A stretch of DNA of 64,000 nucleotides from Christiangramia flava JLT2011 (lineage in GTDB: Bacteria > Bacteroidota > Bacteroidia > Flavobacteriales > Flavobacteriaceae), in NCBI RefSeq assembly GCF_001951155.1, contig NZ_CP016359.1, forward strand, positions 3,248,001 through 3,312,000, written 5' to 3'. The position numbers were made by a program, and so were the translations under genes. Position 1 is the stretch's first letter. Every line of letters begins with the position of its first letter. Of this stretch, positions 36,447-44,242 are shown piece after piece. Under the pieces are notes generated by a model. The model was given only the letters and a program-made list of their open reading frames with translations, made no database searches and was not told the DNA's origin.

Positions 36447-37154
36447 CTATTCATTGCCAACATAATCATCTTCGTATTTGTTGATGAGATTGTTGGCGAT
36501 GGAAGCTTCCATTTGCTGGTAATTTTCGCGGTAGGCTGTTTCCTCCGCAGCGTTAAAGGCTGGGAAAACACTTCTGCGAATATCTGCGATACGCTTATCG
36601 GCAGTCATCAGAAAACAGGTTGGAAGGCCAAGAGAGTGCTTCAGTTGTTTAACCACGTAAGCACCATTGTTTTTAGTTTCATCTACATACACAACCTTGA
36701 TCTGCTCATTGAACTGGCTGGAAAGTTCCTCGACCTTATCTTTTTTGTCCCAAAAAAGGACTACAAAATCGATACGGCCGGCAAATTGATTAGCGAGTTT
36801 GTTCAAGGCCGGAATTTGTCCTTTTCCGGGGACACACCATGAAGCGTAGGTGATTAGGAAAACCGGTTTGTCAAAATCTGAAAGACGTATAGTATTGTTT
36901 TTTCGGGCCAGTGTATGAAATTCAAAATCATTCATATAGGAACCCTCCAGAAGATTATTGGTAAGAGAGTCAAAAAGTTGTTCCGCTTTGTCATAATCGC
37001 GGAAGCGGTAAGCCAAATCAGCTTTTTTGTTATAATCATCGAGATGCATGGCCAAAGCTTCAGAGAAGTAAACTTTCTCTGGCTCAGGCTCTTGTATGAT
37101 CTGAGCAAAAAGGGTGGGGCTTAAAAAAAGAAAAACAAGTAAAAGTCTCTTCAT
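36447..37154 (-). CDS. Exported thioredoxin-fold (TlpA-like) protein with a single active-site cysteine
   Basis: 235 residues from ATG 37154, giving signal MKRLLLVFLFLSPTLFAQ; the frame opens 8 codons earlier but that reads through an inverted repeat. Residues about 30-75 are a helical N-terminal part, then a thioredoxin-like domain LSDFDKPVFLITYASWCVPGKGQIPALNKL. The usual CxxC is WCVPG, so only Cys107 remains and disulfide reduction is unlikely; a peroxiredoxin-like or chaperone role is possible. The hairpin 37155-37182 touches its start codon. Confidence 0.82.
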   Translation of the reverse strand: MKRLLLVFLFLSPTLFAQIIQEPEPEKVYFSEALAMHLDDYNKKADLAYRFRDYDKAEQLFDSLTNNLLEGSYMNDFEFHTLARKNNTIRLSDFDKPVFLITYASWCVPGKGQIPALNKLANQFAGRIDFVVLFWDKKDKVEELSSQFNEQIKVVYVDETKNNGAYVVKQLKHSLGLPTCFLMTADKRIADIRRSVFPAFNAAEETAYRENYQQMEASIANNLINKYEDDYVGNE

Positions 37155-37182
37155 GCAAATGTTTGTGGGGCGTAACATTTGC
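37155..37182. promoter_or_regulatory. Perfect 9-bp inverted repeat abutting a start codon
   Basis: GCAAATGTT (37155-37163) and AACATTTGC (37174-37182) flank a 10-base loop. The stem touches the ATG of the thioredoxin-like gene on the minus strand. A near -7 box (TAATTTCG) overlaps its far end, so it may be a protein-binding site over the start of transcription or a hairpin in the leader. Confidence 0.5.
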
Positions 37183-37282
37183 GAAATTAGTCTAAGCTTA
37201 TCTTCAGTAGAAATTTACTCGTTGAAAAGCACAGAAATTAGTTGAAAATATCAGTTAAGATAATTTTTCAAAAATTAACAAC

Positions 37283-37798
37283 TTAGATACGTTTCATTTG
37301 GTCTTTCATCATGCGAATTTGATCGGCCATCATTCCATGTTTATCCAGCTTCTTTGCTTCAGCTAAAAGCATGGTAGCCTCTCGTTTACGACGTTTGGTC
37401 ATAGCGATCCCTGCAAGATTTAGTTTCGCCATTGCCAGGTCATGATCCATACTTAAGCCAAGCCTGATCGCTTTTCTGAAATGCTTTTCAGCTTGAGTGA
37501 TATTAGATTGCGAAACCATGAGACCGTGAAGGTACCAGTAATAGCCCTGTTGTTTCTGCGTTAGCGCTTTTTCCGGGTCTTTAATTTTATCAAGCCATTT
37601 TTTTGCTCCTTCAAAATCCTGTTTTCTCAGGCGCAAAAAGGCAAGAAGGATGATTTCGTTTTTGAAATAAAGGAAGATAAAAATTCCGGCTAGGAGAATA
37701 AGAGAAATACCATTACCTATGTGACCTTCAATAAATTGCCATACTGCGGCAGCGATTACCAGGCCTGCAAGAACTAATTTGATATTTTTATGAAACAT
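37283..37798 (-). CDS. TPR-like membrane protein
   Basis: 171 residues. Two N-terminal transmembrane helices (IKLVLAGLVIAAAVWQFI and GISLILLAGIFIFLYF) are followed by helical repeats of TPR type: GAKKWLDKIKDPEKALTQKQQGYYWYLHGLM, QAEKHFRKAIRLGLSMDHDLAMAKLNLAG, MLLAEAKKLDKHG. It probably acts as a membrane-tethered scaffold facing the cytosol. Partner unknown; it is a single gene between two units. Confidence 0.8.
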   Translation of the reverse strand: MFHKNIKLVLAGLVIAAAVWQFIEGHIGNGISLILLAGIFIFLYFKNEIILLAFLRLRKQDFEGAKKWLDKIKDPEKALTQKQQGYYWYLHGLMVSQSNITQAEKHFRKAIRLGLSMDHDLAMAKLNLAGIAMTKRRKREATMLLAEAKKLDKHGMMADQIRMMKDQMKRI

Positions 37799-37863
37799 TT
37801 GCGCTTTGGTTTTTCAGGCTGCAAAGGTAATAAAAACTATTCGAAATTATTTTTAATTAGTAT

Positions 37864-37893
37864 TTGCAGTAGATAAAAAGCTTTGTATATTTG
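37864..37893 (+). promoter_or_regulatory. Sigma-A promoter of rpmH
   Basis: TTG at 37864-37866, 19-base spacer, TATATTTG at 37886-37893: a full match to the housekeeping consensus. rpmH starts 57 bases downstream. Confidence 0.88.
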
Positions 37894-37950
37894 CACGCAG
37901 TTTTAAAGACAGCCAAAAACGAGTTTTACAGAAGATAAAAGATATTTAAA

Positions 37951-38109
37951 ATGAAAAGAACGTTTCAACCATCTAAAAGGAAGAGAAAAAATAAGCACGG
38001 CTTCAGAGAGCGTATGTCTAGTGCTAACGGAAGAAAAGTCCTTGCAAGAAGAAGAGCAAAAGGTAGAAAAAAATTATCTGTATCTTCTGAAAACAGACAC
38101 AAACACTAA
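37951..38109 (+). CDS. rpmH: 50S ribosomal protein L34
   Basis: 52 residues, too short for many ORF filters. The protein begins [20 protein letters not shown] and continues [20 protein letters not shown], the universal L34 sequence, with a short lysine/histidine tail. It has a consensus promoter and a terminator of its own. Usually rpmH lies next to rnpA near the origin; no rnpA is seen here, and none is expected in this arrangement in Flavobacteria. Confidence 0.98.
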   Translation: MKRTFQPSKRKRKNKHGFRERMSSANGRKVLARRRAKGRKKLSVSSENRHKH

Positions 38110-38133
38110 TGAATCACGCTTTACGAAATAAAT

Positions 38134-38165
38134 AAAGGTGTTACTTTTTGGGTAACGCCTTTTTT
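38134..38165 (+). terminator. Terminator of rpmH
   Basis: AAAGGTGTTAC and GTAACGCCTTT form an 11-bp stem with one G-U pair, followed by a T run. Confidence 0.9.
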
Positions 38166-38210
38166 TATATCCTTTCACTTCTTAATTTTACTGCAACACA
38201 ACTTAGAAAA

Positions 38211-41063
38211 ATGCCTAAAAACAAAGAAATCAAATGCGTACTTATCATAGGTTCCGGTCCTATTATCATTGGGCAGGCCTGTGAATTCGATTATTCAGGA
38301 ACTCAGTCTTTAAGATCTTTACGTGAAGACGGGATCAAAACCATCCTCATCAATTCCAACCCGGCGACCATCATGACCGATCCTTCCATGGCCGATCATG
38401 TATATCTAAAACCGCTTACTACCAAATCGCTGGTTGAAATTCTGAAGGAACATCCGGAAATTGATGCTGTACTTCCAACAATGGGTGGGCAAACCGCTCT
38501 GAACCTTTGTATTGAAGCTGATGAGAAAGGAATATGGAAAGATTTCAATGTTCGCCTGATAGGTGTTGATATTGATGCGATCAATATTTGTGAAGATCGT
38601 GAAGAGTTCAAGCAATTGATGTCTCGTATTAATATCCCGGTGGCTCCTGCTAAGATCGTTACTTCTTATCTACAGGGGAAAGAAGTTGCGCAGGAATTTG
38701 GTTATCCGCTGGTAATTCGTGCATCTTACACCCTTGGAGGGGGTGGAGCTGGTTTCGTACATAAAGCGGAAGAATTTGACGAAATGCTTACCCGAGGCCT
38801 GGAAGCATCCCCTATACATGAAGTACTCATCGATAAAGCCCTACTTGGCTGGAAAGAGTACGAGTTAGAACTGCTTCGTGACAAGAATGATAACGTGGTA
38901 ATCATCTGTACCATTGAAAATATGGATCCTATGGGGATTCACACGGGAGATTCCATAACTGTGGCTCCGGCCATGACCCTTAGTGACACCGCTTTCCAAA
39001 GAATGCGTGATATGGCGATCAAGATGATGCGCAGTATTGGTGATTTCGCAGGAGGATGTAACGTACAGTTCGCAGTAAGCCCTGATGAAAAGGAAGATAT
39101 TTATGCAATTGAGATCAATCCTCGCGTATCCAGATCTTCTGCCTTGGCTTCCAAAGCGACGGGTTACCCTATTGCAAAGATCGCAACAAAACTTGCATTA
39201 GGTTATAACCTGGATGAGCTGGATAACCAGATCACCAAATCTACTTCTGCATTGTTTGAACCTTCTTTAGACTATGTGATCGTTAAAATTCCACGTTGGA
39301 ATTTCGACAAATTTGAAGGTGCCGAAAGAAAACTCGGTCTACAGATGAAATCTGTTGGAGAAGTAATGGGAATTGGGCGCTCCTTCCAGGAAGCGCTTCA
39401 TAAAGCCACACAATCTCTTGAAATCAAAAGAAATGGTCTGGGTGCCGACGGAAAAGGCTATAAAAACTACGACCAGATTATCGATAAATTAACCAATCCA
39501 AGCTGGGACCGCGTTTTTGTATTGTATGATGCCATACAAATGGGAATCCCGCTGAGCCGAATTCACGATATCACCAAGATCGATATGTGGTTCCTGAAGC
39601 AGTTCGAGGAACTTTATGTCCTGGAAACTGAAATAACCAAGTTCGATATAAATTCGGTTCAAAAAGATCTATTGCTGGAGGCGAAGCAAAAAGGTTTTGC
39701 TGACAGGCAGATCGCTCATATGCTGGATTGCCTGGAGAGCGACGTTTATAAAAAACGCGAAGAGCTTGGCGTAAAACGGGTGTACAAACTCGTAGACACC
39801 TGCGCCGCCGAATTTAAAGCGGAAACTCCCTATTATTATTCCACTTTCGAGGAAGAGATCGTGAGCAAGGAAGGGCAATCTTACGTTGCAAATGAGAGCG
39901 AATCTTCAGATAAAAAGAAAATTGTGGTTCTGGGATCTGGTCCTAACAGGATCGGGCAGGGAATTGAATTTGATTATAGCTGTGTGCACGGGGTGTTGGC
40001 AGCTGCGGAATGCGGTTATGAAACCATCATGATCAACTGTAACCCGGAGACTGTTTCTACCGATTTTGATATTGCTGATAAACTTTATTTTGAACCGGTT
40101 TTCTGGGAACACATCTATGACATCATTCAGCATGAAAAACCCGAAGGAGTGATCGTGCAGCTTGGTGGCCAGACTGCTTTGAAATTAGCTGAAAAACTGG
40201 ATCGCTACGGAATAAAAATCATGGGAACCAGCTTTAAGGCGCTGGATCTTGCAGAAGACCGCGGAAGTTTTTCCACACTGCTTCAGGAAAATGATATTCC
40301 TTATCCTGAATTCGGAACAGCGGAAACTGCTGAAGAAGCCTTAAAACTGGCAGACGATCTGAATTTTCCAATTCTGGTAAGACCTTCATACGTTCTGGGT
40401 GGTCAGGGTATGAAGATCGTCATCAACAAGGAAGATCTGGAAGCTCACGTAATTGACCTTCTAAGAAAAATTCCGAATAATAAACTATTACTAGATCATT
40501 ACCTGGACGGAGCCATTGAGGCCGAAGCTGATGCGATCTGCGATGGCGAAGATGTTTATATTATCGGGATCATGGAGCATGTGGAGCCTTGTGGAATACA
40601 TTCCGGTGATTCCAACGCGTTGCTACCTCCTTTCACTTTAGGAGATCTTGTGCTGCAACAGATCAAAGACCATACGAAGAAGATCGCTTTAGCGCTGAAC
40701 ACGGTTGGTTTGATCAATATTCAGTTTGCAATTAAAGATGATCAGGTTTATATTATTGAGGCGAACCCGAGAGCATCTCGTACGGTTCCTTTTATTGCAA
40801 AAGCCTATAAAGAGCCTTATGTAAACTATGCGACCAAGGTAATGCTCGGCGAAAAGAAACTGAAAGATTTCAAATTTGAACCAAAACTGGATGGATATGC
40901 GATCAAGCAACCCGTTTTCTCTTTTAATAAATTCCATAAAGTGAATAAGCAACTGGGGCCTGAGATGAAGAGTACCGGTGAAAGTATCTTATTCATTGAC
41001 AGTTTGAGAGATGATGATTTTTACGAGATCTATACTCGTAGAAAAATGTACTTAAGTAAATAA
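38211..41063 (+). CDS. carB: Carbamoyl-phosphate synthase large subunit, lacking the regulatory domain
   Basis: 950 residues from ATG 38211 (MPKNKEIKCVLIIGSGPIII); an earlier in-frame codon at 38148 falls in the rpmH terminator. Two ATP-grasp halves are visible: IGSGPIIIGQACEFDYSG and IRASYTLGGGGAGFV in the first, LGSGPNRIGQGIEFDYSC and VRPSYVLGGQGMKIV in the second. E. coli CarB is about 1070 residues and ends in an MGS-like domain that binds UMP and ornithine; here the chain stops about 25 residues after LGPEMKSTGESILFIDSL, so that domain is absent. It makes carbamoyl phosphate for pyrimidines and arginine. carA is not adjacent. Confidence 0.96.
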   Translation: MPKNKEIKCVLIIGSGPIIIGQACEFDYSGTQSLRSLREDGIKTILINSNPATIMTDPSMADHVYLKPLTTKSLVEILKEHPEIDAVLPTMGGQTALNLCIEADEKGIWKDFNVRLIGVDIDAINICEDREEFKQLMSRINIPVAPAKIVTSYLQGKEVAQEFGYPLVIRASYTLGGGGAGFVHKAEEFDEMLTRGLEASPIHEVLIDKALLGWKEYELELLRDKNDNVVIICTIENMDPMGIHTGDSITVAPAMTLSDTAFQRMRDMAIKMMRSIGDFAGGCNVQFAVSPDEKEDIYAIEINPRVSRSSALASKATGYPIAKIATKLALGYNLDELDNQITKSTSALFEPSLDYVIVKIPRWNFDKFEGAERKLGLQMKSVGEVMGIGRSFQEALHKATQSLEIKRNGLGADGKGYKNYDQIIDKLTNPSWDRVFVLYDAIQMGIPLSRIHDITKIDMWFLKQFEELYVLETEITKFDINSVQKDLLLEAKQKGFADRQIAHMLDCLESDVYKKREELGVKRVYKLVDTCAAEFKAETPYYYSTFEEEIVSKEGQSYVANESESSDKKKIVVLGSGPNRIGQGIEFDYSCVHGVLAAAECGYETIMINCNPETVSTDFDIADKLYFEPVFWEHIYDIIQHEKPEGVIVQLGGQTALKLAEKLDRYGIKIMGTSFKALDLAEDRGSFSTLLQENDIPYPEFGTAETAEEALKLADDLNFPILVRPSYVLGGQGMKIVINKEDLEAHVIDLLRKIPNNKLLLDHYLDGAIEAEADAICDGEDVYIIGIMEHVEPCGIHSGDSNALLPPFTLGDLVLQQIKDHTKKIALALNTVGLINIQFAIKDDQVYIIEANPRASRTVPFIAKAYKEPYVNYATKVMLGEKKLKDFKFEPKLDGYAIKQPVFSFNKFHKVNKQLGPEMKSTGESILFIDSLRDDDFYEIYTRRKMYLSK

Positions 41064-41083
41064 GTTGATCATAATATTACATT

Positions 41084-41113
41084 AAAACGGACCTATTTCA
41101 GGTCCGTTTTTTA
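41084..41113 (+). terminator. Terminator of carB
   Basis: AAAACGGACCT and AGGTCCGTTTT form an 11-bp stem around ATTTC, followed by T. It lies 20 bases after the carB stop. Confidence 0.9.
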
Positions 41114-41140
41114 TTACTTTATACGGAATATATACTTGAA

Positions 41141-41539
41141 ATGAGAGAATTGGTTTTGTTTTTCGGCGGGATGTATGGAACGCTGGCAGTGATTTTGGGT
41201 GCTTTTGGAGCCCATGCCTTAAAAAGATCTTTCAATGATGACCAGCTGAAAAGTTTTGAAACAGGGGTGCGTTACCAGATGTACCATGCCATTTTGCTAT
41301 TGGTAAGCGGAATTGCCTTTCCGTTTTTGGAAACAGGACAGGTGCTATTTGCCTGGGCAGTAATAATCGGCGTTTTTCTGTTCTCCTTCAGTATTTATGG
41401 ACTTACGTGGTTTGCTTCCAGAGGGAAAAAACTTAGCTTTCTGGGGCCGGTCACCCCGTTTGGCGGTTTATTGCTGATCATTGGATGGATCATTTTCACT
41501 ATTGAAATCATGTCCATCGCGCCTTATTTTCAGCCTTAG
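41141..41539 (+). CDS. DUF423 membrane protein
   Basis: 132 residues with four transmembrane helices. The N-terminal part GTLAVILGAFGAHALKRSFNDDQL and then FETGVRYQMYHAILLLV is the DUF423 signature; SIYGLTWFASRGKKLSFLGPVTPFGGLLLIIGWI is the C-terminal part. Function is unknown in this widespread family. It overlaps the end of the convergent lipoprotein gene by four bases. Confidence 0.92.
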   Translation: MRELVLFFGGMYGTLAVILGAFGAHALKRSFNDDQLKSFETGVRYQMYHAILLLVSGIAFPFLETGQVLFAWAVIIGVFLFSFSIYGLTWFASRGKKLSFLGPVTPFGGLLLIIGWIIFTIEIMSIAPYFQP

Positions 41540-42036
41540 TCACGACAATCCACTCTCTGTAACACAATATTGTTATTGATCTGTAAATTTTGATGATCAT
41601 CAAATTGTGTACGGTTGCCTTTGCTGATAATGGGGCCAAAACCCTCCTTTAAGCCGTCAGCGGTTTTTAGGAAAAAAACTTCCCGGGTAGATTGTTGCCC
41701 TTCCGAATTAAAAGAATAATCGGCAAAAAGGCTGTCTCCGGAAAATCTTCCCTGTATCTCCCCACGATTGCTATCTTTTTCATACAAGTTGTAACTAAGA
41801 TCTCCGGAAACCATATGATCTTCAGTAACCGTTATGGAAAGATAGATCGAATCCTTGCTATTTTCCATCGCAAAACATTCTTTATGTTTTTTGACCGGAA
41901 GTTTTTCAGGTTCACTGATTTTTTCTTCCACTCGCTTTTCAGCATGTTTCTCTGACTGATTGTTGCATCCTGAAAGTAGGAAAATTCCACCGAGAAGAAA
42001 GGCGGTAAAAGTCCGTATAAAAATTTTGCCGTTCAT
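41536..42036 (-). CDS. Lipoprotein of unknown function
   Basis: 166 residues from ATG 42036; the frame opens 16 codons earlier but this start gives a clean SPII signal, FLLGGIFLLSGC (Cys24). A charged linker rich in Lys/Glu follows, then a beta-rich domain (SIYLSITVTEDHMVSGDLSYN, GRFSGDSLFADYSFNSEG, REVFFLKTADGLKEGFGP) that resembles an uncharacterised lipocalin-like or META-like fold. No catalytic motif is seen. It overlaps DUF423 tail to tail. Confidence 0.78.
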   Translation of the reverse strand: MNGKIFIRTFTAFLLGGIFLLSGCNNQSEKHAEKRVEEKISEPEKLPVKKHKECFAMENSKDSIYLSITVTEDHMVSGDLSYNLYEKDSNRGEIQGRFSGDSLFADYSFNSEGQQSTREVFFLKTADGLKEGFGPIISKGNRTQFDDHQNLQINNNIVLQRVDCRD

Positions 42037-42250
42037 GTTCACCAAGTTATTAAACTTTCTCTTATAACGACAACCCGATTTCATTAGATATGCGATTTAG
42101 TAAAAGTTTAAGATAGCCAATAAACAATTTTGTCAAAATGCTGATTTTAAGGCTTAAAAATCTGCTGAAATAAATTTTATGATTTTTAGAATGTTAAAAA
42201 TTTGCTAAAAAAGAAATTTGTTTTGAAATTAGGATAAAACCAAACGACCC

Positions 42251-42382
42251 ATGAGAAAATCTGCTAACCCTACTAAAGAGTTTCCTCAGTTATTACGTAG
42301 TACGTCCTTTGAATCCTTAGGAAACTTAATCATTGTGCTATTAGGTGCTATGACCATCACCTATATTACATTATTTTGGTGA
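42251..42382 (+). CDS. Possible 43-residue single-span membrane protein
   Basis: ATG 42251 to TGA 42382. The sequence starts MRKSANPTKEFPQLLRSTSF and continues into a hydrophobic helix (LIIVLLGAMTITYITLFW). The positive-inside N-terminus and the 20-residue helix look like a real small protein. It stands alone after a 214-base AT-rich gap and overlaps the last 12 bases of the convergent transporter gene. I do not recognise it; conservation would decide. Confidence 0.4.
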   Translation: MRKSANPTKEFPQLLRSTSFESLGNLIIVLLGAMTITYITLFW

Positions 42383-43327
42383 AGCTTCCCTGCGACGATA
42401 TTTTTCCGCAAACCAGGAAATAAGTATCAGTTGCATGGAGTGGTAAAGCATTATTGGCAGCAGGAGTAATCCCGCACTGGCGCTTTGCCCGAATATGACC
42501 TTGATCATAACGGAACCGTGAACCAGTGATTTTTTGGTTCCGCAGAATTGCGCCGTGATCTTATCTTCAGTTTTTAAATTAAGTTTTTCAGCTACATATC
42601 CTAATAGAAAATAGACGAACAAGAAGAAAATAACGACCAGTATCACTAATTTCAGCAGTTGAAATTTTGATGCGCTAGTGAATAATCCGGAGCCGAAAGA
42701 TTCGCTAAAACTTGAATACACAATAAGCAGGATTGTGCCCTTGTCTAACAATCCCAATTGTTTGGAATATTTTTTCGCCCAGTTCCCCAACAATCGTTGC
42801 AGAAACAAGCCTATTACCAGGGGAACAATGATCTGGATAACCAGTTTTTGCACCACATTTAAAAAATCAAATTCTCCGGTTTTTCCTAAGATCAAACTGA
42901 GCCAAAATGGAGTCGCAAAAATCCCGATCAACCCGGAAAGACTGGCATTGAATATTGCGGCAGGTACATTTCCTTTAGCTAGCGAGACCATCACGACCGA
43001 AGATGAAACGGTTGAAGGCAACGTTCCCAGGAAAAACAGGGCGATCCAGAAATTGGAATGAATACCTTCCGGAAATAAAGGGAGACAGGCGAGACAAAGC
43101 AGCGGAAATAAGAGGAAAGTAGATAGGTGTATCAACAGGTGAATCCTGTAATTCAGAATACCGGCCTTAAATTCAGAAGGGGAGAGTTTGAGTCCGTAAA
43201 AAAGGAAAATCAGTCCTATCCCGATGTCGATAATCGTCTTTAACGGTAGTAGATCGGTGCCTTCCGGAAAAAAATAAGCACCGGCAATCATGCAAAAAAT
43301 TCCGACTATAAATCCGTTAAATTTCAA
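42371..43327 (-). CDS. SBF-like (bile acid:sodium symporter family) transporter
   Basis: 318 residues with about nine to ten hydrophobic helices. It fits the SBF-like branch (YfeH/ DUF4137 type): IIDIGIGLIFLFYGLKLSPSEF near the N-terminus, LPSTVSSSVVMVSLAKGNVPAAIFNASLSGLIGIF (the conserved crossover region) and QFCGTKKSLVHGSVMIKVIF near the C-terminus. It should move an organic anion with Na+; the substrate is unknown. It overlaps the thioesterase gene upstream by four bases (ATGA), so they are translationally coupled. Confidence 0.9.
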   Translation of the reverse strand: MKFNGFIVGIFCMIAGAYFFPEGTDLLPLKTIIDIGIGLIFLFYGLKLSPSEFKAGILNYRIHLLIHLSTFLLFPLLCLACLPLFPEGIHSNFWIALFFLGTLPSTVSSSVVMVSLAKGNVPAAIFNASLSGLIGIFATPFWLSLILGKTGEFDFLNVVQKLVIQIIVPLVIGLFLQRLLGNWAKKYSKQLGLLDKGTILLIVYSSFSESFGSGLFTSASKFQLLKLVILVVIFFLFVYFLLGYVAEKLNLKTEDKITAQFCGTKKSLVHGSVMIKVIFGQSASAGLLLLPIMLYHSMQLILISWFAEKYRRREASPK

Positions 43328-43872
43328 GAGTTTTTCCTGATTTGTACTTTGTACTCCTCCAGGATATCATGATATTCGTGGGAAGAAAAATCGGTTTCAT
43401 GAAATTCCTTACTCCGTTTCTTTTTCATATCCTTCCGCTTGATACTTTTCGCAAAACGCCTGATCTCATTTTCAGATTGCAGGATCAAACCGGGAACATT
43501 CACTGATTTTCCTTCCTGATCTTTGGCGACCATGGTAAAATAGGAGGAATTACAGTGTTTTCGCTGGCCGGTCTGAATATTTTCAGCTTCCACCCGAATA
43601 CCGATAACCATCGAACTATGGCCTACAAAATTTACCGAAGCACGCATCGTAACCAGCTCCCCAATTTCAATAGGCTTCAGAAAATCTACCGTATCCACAC
43701 TGGCCGTTACGCAATATTTCCCCGAATGTTTGGAAGCACAGGCAAACGCGATCTGGTCAAGCAGGGAGAGAATATAGCCTCCGTGAATCTTACCGTTGAA
43801 ATTAGAATGGGAGGGAAGCATCAACTCTGAAATGACGACCTGGCTTTCTTTTACGGTTTTAAAATCGTTCAT
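43324..43872 (-). CDS. Acyl-CoA thioesterase, hotdog fold (YciA-like)
   Basis: 182 residues. The single hotdog domain shows LPSHSNFNGKIHGGYILSLLDQIAFACASKHSG (with the Asp/Asn active-site helix), VTASVDTVDFLKPIEIGELVTMRASVNFVGHSSM. A C-terminal extension of about 45 charged residues follows. It hydrolyses acyl-CoA to free acid and CoA. It is the second of a co-directional set (hypothetical, thioesterase, SBF transporter), which hints at releasing and exporting an organic acid, by inference only. Confidence 0.9.
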   Translation of the reverse strand: MNDFKTVKESQVVISELMLPSHSNFNGKIHGGYILSLLDQIAFACASKHSGKYCVTASVDTVDFLKPIEIGELVTMRASVNFVGHSSMVIGIRVEAENIQTGQRKHCNSSYFTMVAKDQEGKSVNVPGLILQSENEIRRFAKSIKRKDMKKKRSKEFHETDFSSHEYHDILEEYKVQIRKNS

Positions 43873-43876
43873 AAAC

Positions 43877-44242
43877 TTAATTTCTGAAATGCGGACTTTG
43901 TGCCTGTTCTACTTCTGTAATAAAATATTTGGTGTCACCCCAGAAGAAAAAGGTGGAAAAACGCTCAATATAAGTTAGGCGTACGTAACTCCCTTCATAT
44001 TGCTGTAACTTGTCAATTACCTCGTCATCCTTATCTAAAACTGAAAATTGAAAGATCTGAGCACCGCTGATTCCCTGGCTGATCTCACCTTCCCAGGTCT
44101 TGGAAACAACGCCTTTGCGACTGAATTTGATCAATTCGCCGGTCCTGGTTCCTTCGCTATAGGGCACGAAATAAATGAAAGCGTAATATAATAGCCAGAG
44201 CACAAAAATACCGCCCAGTATGTAAAACAGGGTTTTCTTCAT
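43877..44242 (-). CDS. Small membrane-anchored protein of unknown function
   Basis: 121 residues. One N-terminal transmembrane helix (LFYILGGIFVLWLLYYAFIYF), then a beta-rich outer part: GTRTGELIKFSRKGVVSKTWEGEISQ, QFSVLDKDDEVIDKLQQYEGSYVRLTYIERFSTFFFWGDTKYFI. The last part resembles an SH3/OB-like barrel. Similar proteins are sometimes named 6-phosphogluconate dehydrogenase in databases; nothing here supports that. It overlaps the serine hydrolase stop by one base (TAATG). Confidence 0.75.
   Translation of the reverse strand: MKKTLFYILGGIFVLWLLYYAFIYFVPYSEGTRTGELIKFSRKGVVSKTWEGEISQGISGAQIFQFSVLDKDDEVIDKLQQYEGSYVRLTYIERFSTFFFWGDTKYFITEVEQAQSPHFRN

Noticed and set aside
38148..38210. N-terminal extension of CarB
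   Set aside because: The extra 21 codons translate the rpmH terminator region and do not match any CarB N-terminus.
43877..44242. Label 6-phosphogluconate dehydrogenase for the 121-residue membrane protein
   Set aside because: Too short and lacks any Rossmann or catalytic motif of that enzyme.
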